DNA of 64,000 nt from Sycobia sp. Sy_11 (lineage: Eukaryota; Arthropoda; Insecta; Hymenoptera; Epichrysomallidae): positions 1,457,501-1,521,500 of the forward strand of contig JACCIC010000040.1 of assembly GCA_018907035.1 (NCBI GenBank). Reading direction: 5' to 3'. This document shows, piece after piece, positions 25,701 through 38,208 of this stretch (within the stretch, counting starts at the first letter, position 1; every line of letters begins with the position of its first letter). The position numbers and the translations under genes were made by a program. The notes beneath the pieces are model-generated. The model saw only the letters and a list, made by a program, of their open reading frames with translations, made no database searches and was not told the origin of the DNA.

Positions 25701-26347
25701 TAACTTCATTCTAATTTACTCGAGTATGTAATAAGATCGCTAAGATCTTTCATATTTTAGAATTTTTAATTATTGCATTATGAGAATTAAACACACTACA
25801 GTAGTTAAAAATTTTAAGAAAATAAGTATCGTTTGTGTTTTCACATTTTATATAAAGAAGCTACTATTATAATTATTTTACACATATATCTCAAAGGGTA
25901 TAGGCGATAAGCATGATTGCGCATCTATAACGGTACTTGAAGCTCAATGCGTGTGGTTTTAAATTGAGCATGCTTAACGACCTACAGATCCAAGTAAAAA
26001 TTTAATGCAGAATTTCCTTCAAACAATTTCGGAAAAGCACATATTTTAACGTTATTGCTTGGCTGTAATCCTTGAATATATAAAAAAATAATTTTATGTT
26101 TTTATAACAATATTACATAAAATGTAATAGCTTATTTCTTTTACAGCATGACGAGGGCGCCCCTCTCGTTGTTGGAGACTTTCTCGTAGGAATTGCCAGC
26201 AGAAATCGCCCAGATTGTGACAATACTATTTATGGACAAGTGTACTCCAATACATTGTATTATCGAGAGTTTATCAGGGGAGTAACACACTCCAATCTTA
26301 CCAAAGACACAATTGTTCATAGAAATCGCGTGCACTTAATGGACTAA
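22732..26347 (+). CDS. Gene 3: secreted trypsin-fold pseudoprotease (297 aa)
   Basis: Exons are 22732-22795, 24549-24871, 24979-25284 and 26147-26347 (stop TAA), phases 1, 0, 0. The signal peptide is residues 1-21. The mature start NLTSEK is followed by LVGG (28-31), with Lys27 at the activation P1. Sequons are NKS at 50-52 and NLT near the C-terminus. His57 is Glu74, Asp102 aligns with Tyr124 and Ser195 is Glu234 (HDEGAP); the oxyanion Gly193 is His. All three core disulfides are possible. Exon 3 is the shortest in the family (306 nt). An AATAAA at 26560 may serve as the poly(A) signal. Introns 1 and 3 hold no recognised transposon; intron 1 has a GT/GC microsatellite. Confidence 0.9.
23181..23247. 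repeat. Alternating (TG/CG)n tract
   Basis: About 66 bp of uninterrupted pyrimidine-purine alternation (TGTGTGCGTGCGCGCGCG and onward) in intron 1 of gene 3. Such tracts can adopt Z-DNA. The CG density is exceptional for this window. Confidence 0.9.
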
Positions 26348-27019
26348 ATTGTACCATTTATTTTGAGAGTATGAAAAAAAAAGATAAAATTTTACTAGAG
26401 AGTTTCAAAAGAATATTACGTAATATGAAAAACATTTTGTTCTAAAATTTTTGTACAAAATCGTAAAACATCTTCTGAATCATATTGTTTAGAGAATGAA
26501 AGTATAGCGTTGTCTAAATGTTTAAGATCGAGAATAGAAAGACAGTCGTGTACTTTCAAAATAAAATTTATTTACGGACTCTGATAGAAATACTCAACAT
26601 TTTTAAGCTATAAACAAGCTATTTCGATATAGAAAAACCTAGAAACAATTTATTAATATTCAGTAGTAACTAGAAATATATGAAACGTTTTTTCCGGTCA
26701 TTTCGGCCGATTTATAGATACATTTTCGATATTTCTTAGATATTTAAGACCCATAACAGTTACTTTCGTGTCAATGTAGTTTTGATTATAACTAAAATTT
26801 ACCTTCAAATTAGGTTGAAACTAGGTATAATATATAGCATTGCTAAAAAATTCATATCATTGTTATCATTAACATTGATAGTTACTTTAATTAATAAATT
26901 GCATATTTATATCGAGTTCCTAATTTCCAATATTGAATTCATTTATACGCAAGCTATAACTTATACACATATAATAGACATTAAACGCATCGACAATAGT
27001 TTATACATTCGCATACAAT

Positions 27020-27077
<58 letters not shown>

Positions 27078-27890
27078 AAGTCTTAATCGGGCTGATATAC
27101 TAACCAAGGTAATTTTTTGTTCCTTGCGGGAGTCTCCAGTCACCAGACATGCAGTGTGTACATTCTCCATAAATTAAAGTTTCGATATAAACTCAAATTC
27201 ACATGAATTTTAAAATAATTTCAAAAAACAATAAAATTATATTATTTATTAAATTATTTATTTTATAAATAAATAAATAATATCTTTAATTAATCACCAA
27301 TAATTGAAACAGGTATAACATAACAAAAATTATTTTTAAATAAATGCGTACTTTTGATATTGATATTAGTTATTTCTTCAAACGTTCTAATGTGCGTGCC
27401 TGTGCTGTCTGAGCAGCCCAAGCTAACTGCAAATTGATATAACAGTAGCCTAATGTCGTAACTATTTATCTTATAAATTTAATTTATTTATCAAATTGTA
27501 TATGAATCTACTTCGTTGATATTGAAAAATGCCAAATCACAATTTGTTTGACATAGTTAAAATAAGAAAATGTTCAAAGCCATGTTGGTGTATAAAAGTC
27601 TTTCTACAACACCTATGTATAATGTACAATAAGCCTGATACGATAATATTAATAATAATAAGAAATTATTATAATAATTTTTGTTATAATACTTCATATA
27701 TCTTATGCTATTTAGAATTATTTGCGCGTCGCATTGTCGAACGTCGTCTGTCAGCTCGCCTGTACGGCAGACATTGTACTTCCGGAAATACACGATATGA
27801 CTGCTTTTATTTAAATAAAATATCTCCTCAAAATTACCATTGATACTTAACTTTCAAGAGATCATTAAAATTTGTAAGATATAATCAATA
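26348..27890. other. Spacer downstream of gene 3
   Basis: Contains a (TA)n run at 27022-27071 and short random frames. A slightly GC-richer patch at 27725-27790 is not recognised. Confidence 0.4.
27022..27076. repeat. (TA)n microsatellite
   Basis: TA run followed by a few CA units, between genes 3 and 4. Confidence 0.95.
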
Positions 27891-27894
27891 CGCG

Positions 27895-28520
27895 TGTAAT
27901 TGAACAGTACGCTGGGAGGTTTGTTTATAACAAATAGAAAATAACAAAATATATTTAAATTAAAAATTGACTTTAATTAAATAAAATATGATGAATACAA
28001 GAACTTGCTAAGCAGAGATCAGAAAAAGAATGAATGTCCGAGCGCTCATACTGCGTTTTTATAAACTCTACTCCCCTCTCAATGGGGTCAAATTTCGAGC
28101 GATAAGCCTCACTCGCCGAACGCAGCCCAAACTCTCGTGCAGTCTGACGGTCGGAGAGCCCGAGGTGGCAAACCGAACACGTCACCTGATTTCGAACTTC
28201 CCTATATTTTCTCAAAGCTAGAATACGACCTATCTCCATATAAGTCCGTAGAATAGATTTTTTTACGAAAATATTGGAAAGCTCCCGTCACAGCACGGAT
28301 CATTGCTTTTAGGTAGCATAACCTGTTTACCTCTTTTGAGAACCTCAAGATTTTCCCATAGCAAGTATTCGTTCACCTTATGTGTGATTCCGTATACAAG
28401 CTATTTTTAAGGCAAAATCTTCGGTTTTCCCGTCATGGCACGGGTCAAACATGTACCTTATGTGTACATATAGTTGGACTTATAGCGAGAGTTCGCTCGC
28501 GATCGTTTCCATAAACTATA
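27895..28520 (-). repeat. GC-richer, promoter-like segment, possibly a solo LTR
   Basis: The part at 28020-28500 has markedly higher G+C. On the minus strand it has TATAAAAAC (28064-28056) followed closely by CAGTATGAGCGC, a TATA-plus-initiator arrangement, and an A-rich region further on. This would fit an LTR in minus orientation. Terminal inverted dinucleotides and a target duplication were not found, so the identity is tentative. An 88-codon minus-strand frame (28239-27973) overlaps it and is not recognised. Confidence 0.25.
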
Positions 28521-31139
28521 ATATTAGTAACTATGATTCTTATTTCTTACATAATAAAAAATTACGAAGTACTTTTTCGTGAACTTACTATTTTAATACG
28601 AATATCTGTAAATTTCCAATCTCTGCTGTACAATAGTTTAACATTATAATTCACTGAATTGTTGACGCACGCGAAGCCGCTTTGTCCAAAGTTTAAGAGT
28701 CCGAGAGATCATGTTACATTTCCCTTTTCTATATGGGACTCGATATGACGATACAGAGAACATATTTTGTTTATTTAAAATATATACTATATCGAGTCTA
28801 TATATCATTATGCGAGAAACGTTATCCAAAGTTTTTATTGTTATCGCATTAGTTTTCGATTACAATTATACTTTAAACTATTAAATTTCATTCTACTTAA
28901 ATACTCAACCGAATTACGATAATCTTATAAAATACAAGTTATAAATACATATATTGAATTCATAATAATTTAAATTAAATACTATAAACGTTTCTTAACA
29001 TATATATATAATTACAAACTAAAACATTTAAGAATATTTTTAACTTACAAACTAAACCATTTCAAAAATAGATATAAAATTACCAATTAATATATTTAAA
29101 CTATCTTTCAAGTTACAAATTAAATATTAAATTATACACTAAAAATTGTACTTTTTTTTTCTTTTTTGTTAAAATAAAAGTTTTTGTGAGTCCGTAACAA
29201 CGCGTTTCATTTATGAATAGGATTTTTCATTTTTTTAAAGAGTTATTGTTGTAATAATGTTCACATTTTTCATTCTAAGATTTGCGTAATGTTCAGCTAT
29301 GATAAATGATAAATTGATTATATTTTCAATACCTAGTAACTTTCCACTTTCATTAGCAACTTTCCAAAAAAAACTTTCCAACCTATTGAAAATTGTTAGA
29401 TTTCTACCAGGGAACCTGCTGTTAATATTTCCAACATACATGTACTAGTATAGCAATTCTTTATCCTTCCAGTTTAGAAATATGTAAAACGTAATATTTC
29501 TACTTTAAGAAATATTTCTTACTGGATTTTTCTAAAATTATTTTTTGCTATATAATTAATGAAAAAATTGATTAAAATTGAGTTTTTAATAATACTGCTG
29601 GTAATACCCCTTCATAGTAAATTTGTACATTAATAATAAATTGAAATAAAAAGATTCCTAATCCAATAGCTTTAATATAATCGAATATATTTTACCTGAA
29701 GCGGAATAAAATATTTCATTTAATTGTAAAGAAAAAATATTAAACATGGATATGTTATAAAGATATAATTAAAAAAATGATAAAATAAACTTCATGTGAT
29801 ATGTTGTAAAAATTTGATAGATTATAAAAATGATTACGGATTATAAAAAAATTATTAGAAAACTATTACGGATTGCAATATAACTTTGAGAAATATATAT
29901 ATTTTTCAATTACTTTGACAAGATACATGTATGACAGGGAATTTGTTTATAATAATATAATTGCTTAAAAACCTGTGGACATGAAACAGTACCTTATCTA
30001 GATTTCTTACATTTTTTTCTAGAAATAAGCTAAATTTTATAAAATTTGAGTATATATATATATATATAAATTAATATTTACTTATCATTATAACTTAAAA
30101 AGAAATTTCAGCTTGGTAAATCATCGGAAAATATTTAATACCGTAATTTTTATTTGTCTATAATGTAATTTGACTTACTTGTGGTCTTTGTAATATGTGA
30201 CAAGCTACACAGAAACATTCCTCGATTCGTAACAAACTATTTGATGTATAAAAGACTCAATTATTATTTTTAGTTTCAAAAGCATGTGAAAAGAAGATCC
30301 GCTTTATGCACTAAACCTTCACGTGTTTTGTAAATAGCATTACTTTGATCTATATTTAGATTTGAACGTATTTGTAAGATAATAATAAATTTCTACAGAA
30401 TTTGAAGAAACAAAAGTTTTTCACGTTTTTACCCAAATTTGAATAAACACGTATACTTATATTGCATGTAGAAGTCTCTTTCTTCTTTTATATTTTTCAT
30501 CTATTGAGGCTGGGACGTATTTTTGAATGATATATGTATAAGTAATTTGGCCTGCGGAAAAGGAACTTAATGCATTTGATGCATAATCTATTATTTTCAC
30601 TGAAACTTTGCTTGAAAAACGTTTGCTCATGGAAGCAAAAATGAGGATGGCTTAAGTGGAGCTCAGTGAAATAAATTTAACTGAGATTTAAGAAAATAAA
30701 TTTTATTGAGATTTAACTAAAAAAATCCTGGAGGATTCTTTTTAGTAGAATTTTTTCAGGGAAAGGAGCAGGTTTTCTTTGTCAGATATTAAATTACCAC
30801 GGCGGTCTTTATTTCGATTCCTCAAGACCACTTTGAACGGGAAGAGACTGTTTTCTGGAGTTTTTCCTTTAAATGATATCCATGAAAAAATATAACCTTC
30901 AATAATTTTTCTATGGATTTGAATAAATTTAATAATTTATTCGCCAATTAAATTATATTATTTCCTATTCGCACATAATATATATTGTTCTGTCTTAAAT
31001 TCATAGAGTCTTAATAACTCTATTTTTTTAGCTCTTTTCATATTGACTTGCATACGGACTCTTATATTTCCACATTTCCATACCAGCGGAGAAGCGACAA
31101 GGATGGAGTTCCATTATTATCACTTAATCATTTCGTACA
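28521..31139. other. AT-rich spacer
   Basis: Nothing recognised apart from the short dispersed repeat at 29330-29416. Confidence 0.45.
29330..29416. repeat. Dispersed repeat, copy 1 (also at 50555-50610)
   Basis: CCTAGTAAC...CTTTCCA(A/G)CCTATT(G/A)AAAATTG(T/C)TAGA(T/C)TTCTACCAGGGA is shared with 50555-50610 in the same orientation. Copy 1 has an extra internal segment that repeats AACTTTCC. Confidence 0.6.
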
Positions 31140-32370
31140 TCATTAGGAGGTAAAACACGTGGTCTCGTCTTGTGTCTTACATCTGCGTTGAAGGCAGAAT
31201 ACGCAGCCCTCTCGTCAGTAAGCTATCCAAGTATCTGCAATTTCTGATCAAACTTCCACTCAAGTCTCTAAAACCGCTGTTTGCCATATCATCTCTTTAT
31301 TTCGATATACCTCTGGGTAATTTTCATGTAGTACCACTACTTACCATAAACAATATTGTTAGGGGTACTTTCATATAGCATCCCACACTTGCGAAGCCAG
31401 CCAATTGACTATTTATACTTCTATGTCAATGAGAGAAGGGCCACTAACTCGTGATATTTTGTCGGCGTATCTGACTCGTGAGCTATTTACACCTATGAAA
31501 TCAGTGCATACGATGAGTACGTTCGACTGATGGTTTCTAGATGCCGGAAACAGCTCATGTGTAATGGAGTAGCCTACCGTGATCTTAGTGGCAATCGTAA
31601 GCTTGAAGTGGGCTGATTTTCTTTCCGGGTGGGTTGCCGACGGTACTCAAATCCTGTCTGGACGAGTTATTACAAAGACATTGTTACAAAGTCAGGTTTG
31701 CTGCTTAATCCTTATCTATATCTAGGGGCAGGAAACAATGCTTAGCATAGGCGGATTGCGCACTTGCAAAAACTAATATTCATATCCTGATAATGTAAAC
31801 TCATATCCATAATACCAGGATCAGGCGGCATGTCTTAGTTCGTGTCACATTGGCCGCAATCTCTGGCGTATGAATCTTGCAGTGACAGAAACGTTGTTTC
31901 CTAACCAACGACATCGCTTGTCTAATTTATTCAATGTCATGAGGAATCTCGCACTGATACTTGATCTAAGAAGAATTTGACGCAGAGAAAGCTCGTATCT
32001 CTAAGGATTAGGAAATAATCCGACAACTCGAATTCAGGGTGATAACTGAATTTAATCTATTAGTATTCCTGACTTGTATAGACGACTGTGAGCAGCGTGC
32101 TCTTCTGACCATCCCCTATAGTTTGTATTAACCAATCGTTTTGACACTATCGTTATTTCCACTTAAGTTACCTTCCAGGGCAGAACTGGTTAATGTACTA
32201 AGCCTCATTTTGAATAAGTGCGCCATAACAGTTAGAAAAACCTAGAATTATGTTGAGCCTAAATGGGTTGATAAATACCTCAATGCTTTTCGAGATGCAT
32301 TCGAAAAAAGATCCCGTGTCCAAATCACCCGATATTACGAGGACTTGAGTATGGCAAATTTTTCCGAAAG
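31140..32370. other. GC-richer decayed sequence of unknown origin
   Basis: About 1.2 kb with clearly higher G+C than its surroundings. Near the right end, the plus strand at about 32250-32370 translates without stops into a protein-like stretch (motifs WVDKYLNAFRDAFEK and ITRYYEDLSMANF). The rest has many stops in all frames. It looks like a dead transposon or pseudogene. I cannot name it. Confidence 0.3.
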
Positions 32371-33167
32371 GAAAATTGCCAAAAAATGTAGTTTTTTATT
32401 TATTTATTTTAGGTAATAGTCTTTATTTTACGATCAATATGACTTTATAATAATGAATAGATTGGTATCTGTAGAATTATATTTAATTATTCTTATAAAA
32501 TTTATAATTACACTATTACAGTTTAAAGTATATATCAGTATTTTTATTACGAATACTGATTATTAACTTCAAAAAATAAAGAATCCTTACATAAGTATAT
32601 TAAAAATGGTATTTTTTTGCAAATTTTCTGTTAGAATTTTTTTTCAACAATTTTGTTTTTCAAAATTACTTTTTGAAATAGTTATTTCAATTGAGAATCA
32701 GTTCAATAAGTTTAAAAATATTTTTATATACGCCTAAAATTGACAAATATTTCAACTTCTAGAATTGATTTTTATAAGACCACATATCATAACATGTTAT
32801 TATAGAAAATATACAAACTCATTCAAATACCATTAGAATCGGTGATGGGATACACAAAATATGGGCTTGCATCTGATTTCAAATTTCAGGAAAAATTTAT
32901 GGTAATCAAAAAAATATTGACATAGAAATCTAGTTTAGAATATTTAAATTGAAAATTTTTACTTAGAGACATCAGTACATAGACAATAAATATCGCCGTT
33001 ACTATTTTAAAATAAAACTATAAATTTTAATGTTGAAAAATGTTGATTCCATATTATTTTCAATTCATTATATGAAAGAACAACTATAAACCACTATACC
33101 GAATATCATATTTATCTAAAAAAATATATTATTATTTTTTGAAATCGCGTTTCAAAAATTCCACCTT

Positions 33168-33176
33168 TTTATCTTT
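33168..33176 (-). promoter_or_regulatory. GATA-type site upstream of gene 4
   Basis: TTTATCTTT begins 109 bp before the start codon. It is the weakest of the six flanks, but the TTATCT core is kept. Confidence 0.4.
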
Positions 33177-33276
33177 GTTATTACTATTTCTTATTGTTTT
33201 TTTGTATATATATATATAGACATACAAGAACATGTTCTAAATTAAGCGACATTCAATTAATATAGAACGTTACAAA

Positions 33277-36200
33277 ATGGCATTTTTTAAAATTCTTGTA
33301 TTCATTTTAATTTCAAGTATATACTCAATTGTTTGCGGTAAGTAATTTTGATTTATTTCAGCTTTTTAAAGTGTCTTTAGTACTTAATTTTGTACAATAG
33401 TTCATAGAAAATTGAAAAACCTGCATAAATTGAGTTGTGAATTAAGGTGTGATAACGATGTAATAACAACATTTATTTTTATTCAAATTTAATTATTAAA
33501 ATAATTAAAAAGATGAAAGCTTAAGTTCTGTAAATCTGTAAATTTGTAAATTTTCATTTCTAGTAACATTGCAATTATATCCGCATACATGGAAGATATA
33601 TATACATAATCTAACGTAATTTATACTTCTTCAATGGAAACGAAAACTTGCATAGCTTGAGTTCTGTATCGCGTTCTGTATCTAAATCCAGGTTTTATAA
33701 TTTATTAATATAAATTGACAATAAGAATTGTTCTTACGATCTAAGGACTATAATTAAAGGAAAAGCTTTAATTGTTAGAAAAGAAAATTATTTTTCACAT
33801 TTAAATGGTTATTTATTATGCAATTCTTATTCATTAGAGTCAATAACAATTCAGTAAAATATATCTTTTCCGGCTATTTTGTATTATTAAAGTAAAATTG
33901 ATTATTACAGCAATGGGTGAATTTGAAGACAAATAAAATTTCTGTTATACAATTAAACTATATATATAGTTTTTATTCAACTGATAACCTCCAATTTTTC
34001 ACTTCAGATGTAATCGTAGAATATTGTATTGTGCAACGATTCTTTGAAAAAATATTATATACTCAGCTTGCACATAAAATAGGAGACAACAGACTAGTCT
34101 TTCTTGTGTACCTTGCTTCGTTGCAGCAACAATGTAGAGGATTGTGGGAATCATTAATTTTGCTCACTTGTTGCGTAATCTACTATAACAGTTCATGTTT
34201 AAACAACAACGATTAATCACTGATGATTGATCAAAGTTTATTTCGATTACTTATTAGAGGATATATTACGTAGGAATTAATTAATTAATTATTAATTAGG
34301 AATCTCTTACTTCCTGAAAAATTCACAATAATACCGTGATGATTCAAATATGTAAGAGATTCCTTCCACAATTTGCAACCAATTTTATTAACAGTTAAAG
34401 ATAATCGTTAAAACTGCATTACAGATTATTATGCAAATGATTATATAATGCCAAGATTCTTATCGAAATTTTGTCCCATAAACAAAAGAACTACTGAACC
34501 GATTGCTTTGAAATTCGAACTATACACGGTCTTTCCAAAATAGCTGATCAATCTATTGCGACGGGATCGAGAAGGAAAAGTTAGGCATATATGTCGAATC
34601 AATTTTCGGCTATTGCGAATATTTTTTGAGCTACGCGCCAGTGTCCATCAGCTAATCAGGATGCACAGATCTCGCCCAGCGCTCGTAGTCTTAAAAAAAG
34701 AGAAATTAGGCGAAACTATTGACGAAGAAAAAAAACAAAATGTTGGGATCTGTCGATGAGGGCCTAACTAACACGCAGGCCAATACCGCGGTGATAAAAA
34801 CCGATCTTTTTTTACACCACTTCACAAGACCTTTACCTACTTTTGCTTAGAACGTCCCTCTATTTAATCTTTGTGTACAAACGGGGAAGCTGGCACATAT
34901 CCCTTCGTTTATCAACAAATATTGAATAGAGACACGATCTAAGCGCAAGTCTTGAGAAGTTGTCTAAAAAAGATCGGTTTTTATAATCATGGAAATGGTC
35001 TGTGTATTAGTTAGGCTTGTTACTTGTTATTAGTGGTCTCTTGAAATTGTTGAATAACATAGAATCAAATCAGGCGTATAAGCTGATTGTAGGATGATAT
35101 GTGTTGAGTTTTTGACGAAATGCTCCGTAATACCAGTACCATTTGAGATGGCGCATTATCATAATGCAAAAACCAAGAGTGTTTTCCGATAGCTCCAGCC
35201 TTTTTTCGCGAACAGCTTCACTCAAACTACATATAACACTGAGTTAAAATTCGTTGTTAACAGTTTAGCTTTTCGAAAAGAATTCAGAATTTACCGCACA
35301 CCAGAATTGAAGAAAAATGTTAAGATAAGTTTGATTTTTGTGCGAAAATGTTGTGGTTTTTCCGCCTTGTCTTGCATTTGATCGAATATTCGTTAGATTG
35401 ATAGGTTGTTTCAGGGTTGTAAGCATAGATCCAAATCTCATCTCCAGTAATGATTCATTTCATGACTGGCAAATAGTCCCAAATCATCTCTTCGTAGATG
35501 CTAATGCGACGATCTTTTTGCAAAAACTTGAGTGTTTTGGGAACAATCAGGACTTGATTCATCTGAGATCCAAAATGTCAGTCACAATGGTTTGACCGTA
35601 TCTAAATGAAATTCCTACAGAATTGGCAAGGTCTCTAATTGTAAGTCGACAATTTTAGAACCGAAGTTCTTTGATCACCTTGAAGAGATGATCATCGTCG
35701 ATGTTTTTGGCTCATTTGGCACCACATTCTTATTAACACAATCGCGGCTCGCTTTGAACTCATTGTACCACTTGTAAACATTGTTTGAAGACCGAGGCTG
35801 ATCTCTAAAAACCTTTCACAGCATCTTCAATATTTTTGCAATCCAAATTCTATTCCGGAAACAAAATTTAATCAAACATCTTTATTTAATAAATCCAGAA
35901 ATAGTAAACACAACTGATTAAATATTTATGATTTAGTGAGTATGAGTGAGTGTGTGTATATTTGTTCGACTTTGTAACTGCCAAAGCCGAGAACTCCTAA
36001 TAAAGGAAAACGTATGTATATATACAGGCTAAAAATCGAAGCCGAATGTCTTACTTACAGTACATTGAAAAAAAAATTAGTTCATTAAGGAAATCTTATT
36101 AAATATTTTATTGAATTAAGTAATTAAAATTGATAAATTCCACAAAATATTTAGTTAGATTAACTAAATATATAATGAAAAAGAAAAATTATTTAAATCA

Positions 36201-38156
36201 ATATAAAGAAATATTTTGTAAAATTAAAATTTTGGAATAGTTACTTTACTTTATTAAAATACTTTATTACAATTACTAAATATTTCTTTAGAGAAACTAA
36301 AGATTTTATAAAATTGACTAAATGATTCATTGGAGAAATAAACTATTTAATTGGCTTAACAAAATAATTGCTATTATTTAGTTTGAAAAATGATTTTGTT
36401 CAATTTACTAAATATGTTTTTGTTGATTCTAAGTACTTTCTTAATTCAAATAAATATTTAGTTAGAGTAACATTATTTATAATAAATACCTATGTTAGAT
36501 CATCAAGTATCAAATAACTATTTAATTAAAATTAAAACGTGTTAAGACATATTATTATAGTTATTTAGTTTATGTGTAATGGTTAACTATGAAAACTTAA
36601 TAATTATTTTTTTTATGTTAGAAACAATTCGTGGTAACGAGTAAATATTTTGTCAATAATGTTTGAATTTACTATAAATTGTTTAATTCATTAAAATAAA
36701 AGCAGTTTGCAACTTATTCAATAATTATGTAAGTTTACTAAATATTTGTTTAATTACACTAAACATGTATTTAGACGTTTTAAAGAAAAGTTGCTTTGTT
36801 TTTGATAATTGATTTAACCAATATTTTATTTTTTCGCTTTTGATAAATATTTCGTTAACATTATTAATTACTCTTATTCAAACTAACAAATATTTATTTA
36901 ATTTCAATTTATTATTTTTATAAAATGAGTTTTAATAAATTTATAGTAAATCATTAAGTAGATTTAACTATAATAATTTAACTAAATATATTTTACTAAT
37001 TTCCTTTACTAAATATTTCATAGAAGTAACTAATCTATTTTTTCAGCGTCGTATTTCTTTCGTACAATATATATTTCGTTAAAAAATGATGGCGCCGCTT
37101 CGCATGATCGTCTTTTTCAAAGGTTATTTATGATTAAGTAATGAAGATAACACAACTTTTTGATACTTTCAATTGATCTTTATAAATCAAAGAATGATTG
37201 CATATACTTTTTTCTTTTGATTGATATACCATAAATTTTTGAAGCTTTTATATGTTTTCCATAAAAGATCCATTTCTGCTAATAAAATATATGTAATTGC
37301 CATGTATGAATTATTTATACCTTGAATTACTTTGCTAACAAGTTTAAAATAAAAAGCGCATATGGGAACCTTTTGGAAAATACTGTCACAGTTTTTTTTT
37401 CAATGGCCTTTAAGTTATTAATAGTTATAAGTTACTCATTCCTATTAAAGAATTCTATTGCATCGTAAAGAAGTTTTTAATATATAAGATGTAATTTACT
37501 AATTAGTTCTCAATATTTCTACATATTATTGGAGCTAAATTCTATATTAATTTCACTGCTACATATTGCAGCTAGTTTTCTCATTGATTCCAATTAATTA
37601 AATTCTTTTTAGTAATATATGTATCCTAAGTCGATTTATTATGTATATATTGTCATCAGAAATCAATGATAATTATATTAATCTGAAATTTCGCTTCAAA
37701 ATTTTTTTCCCTATTGTCTGTCTCAATTAAATACACATATATTTAATTTATCTCGTTCCCATAAAATTGATCTAAACTCCTAAATGTAAAGAATAAGAAC
37801 TTATCATCAAATAAATATTAACTCTGAAGAAATATTTTTCTTACCAAAATAAATATATATTCTCTTTAGAGAATTTCGTTGCATAAAGCATACATTTGCA
37901 TATAAGTTTTATAACACTTTGAAAACATGCATTGCGTAGCTAGGATACACTGAACACTCGTATATGCCAATTGCATAAATTTTTATATGCATTACATTCC
38001 ATATCCTCTATATACAGCTTATTGCATAAACTATTGTTTGATGCTATATCTTTTCAGTAAGAAAAGTTTTGGTTATCGTTTATCAATCTCCTATTTATTC
38101 TTTTCGAAAATGTAGGGAAATAGATAAAACAATCTATGTATGGGACCAAAAAAAAA

Positions 38157-38208
<52 letters not shown>

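Noticed and set aside
33277..33337. Exon 1 of gene 4 as an orphan from a lost gene
   Set aside because: Its phase fits the exon 2 at 39715, it has a GATA-type site upstream, and no other exon 1 lies between. Transposon insertions explain the 6.4-kb intron.
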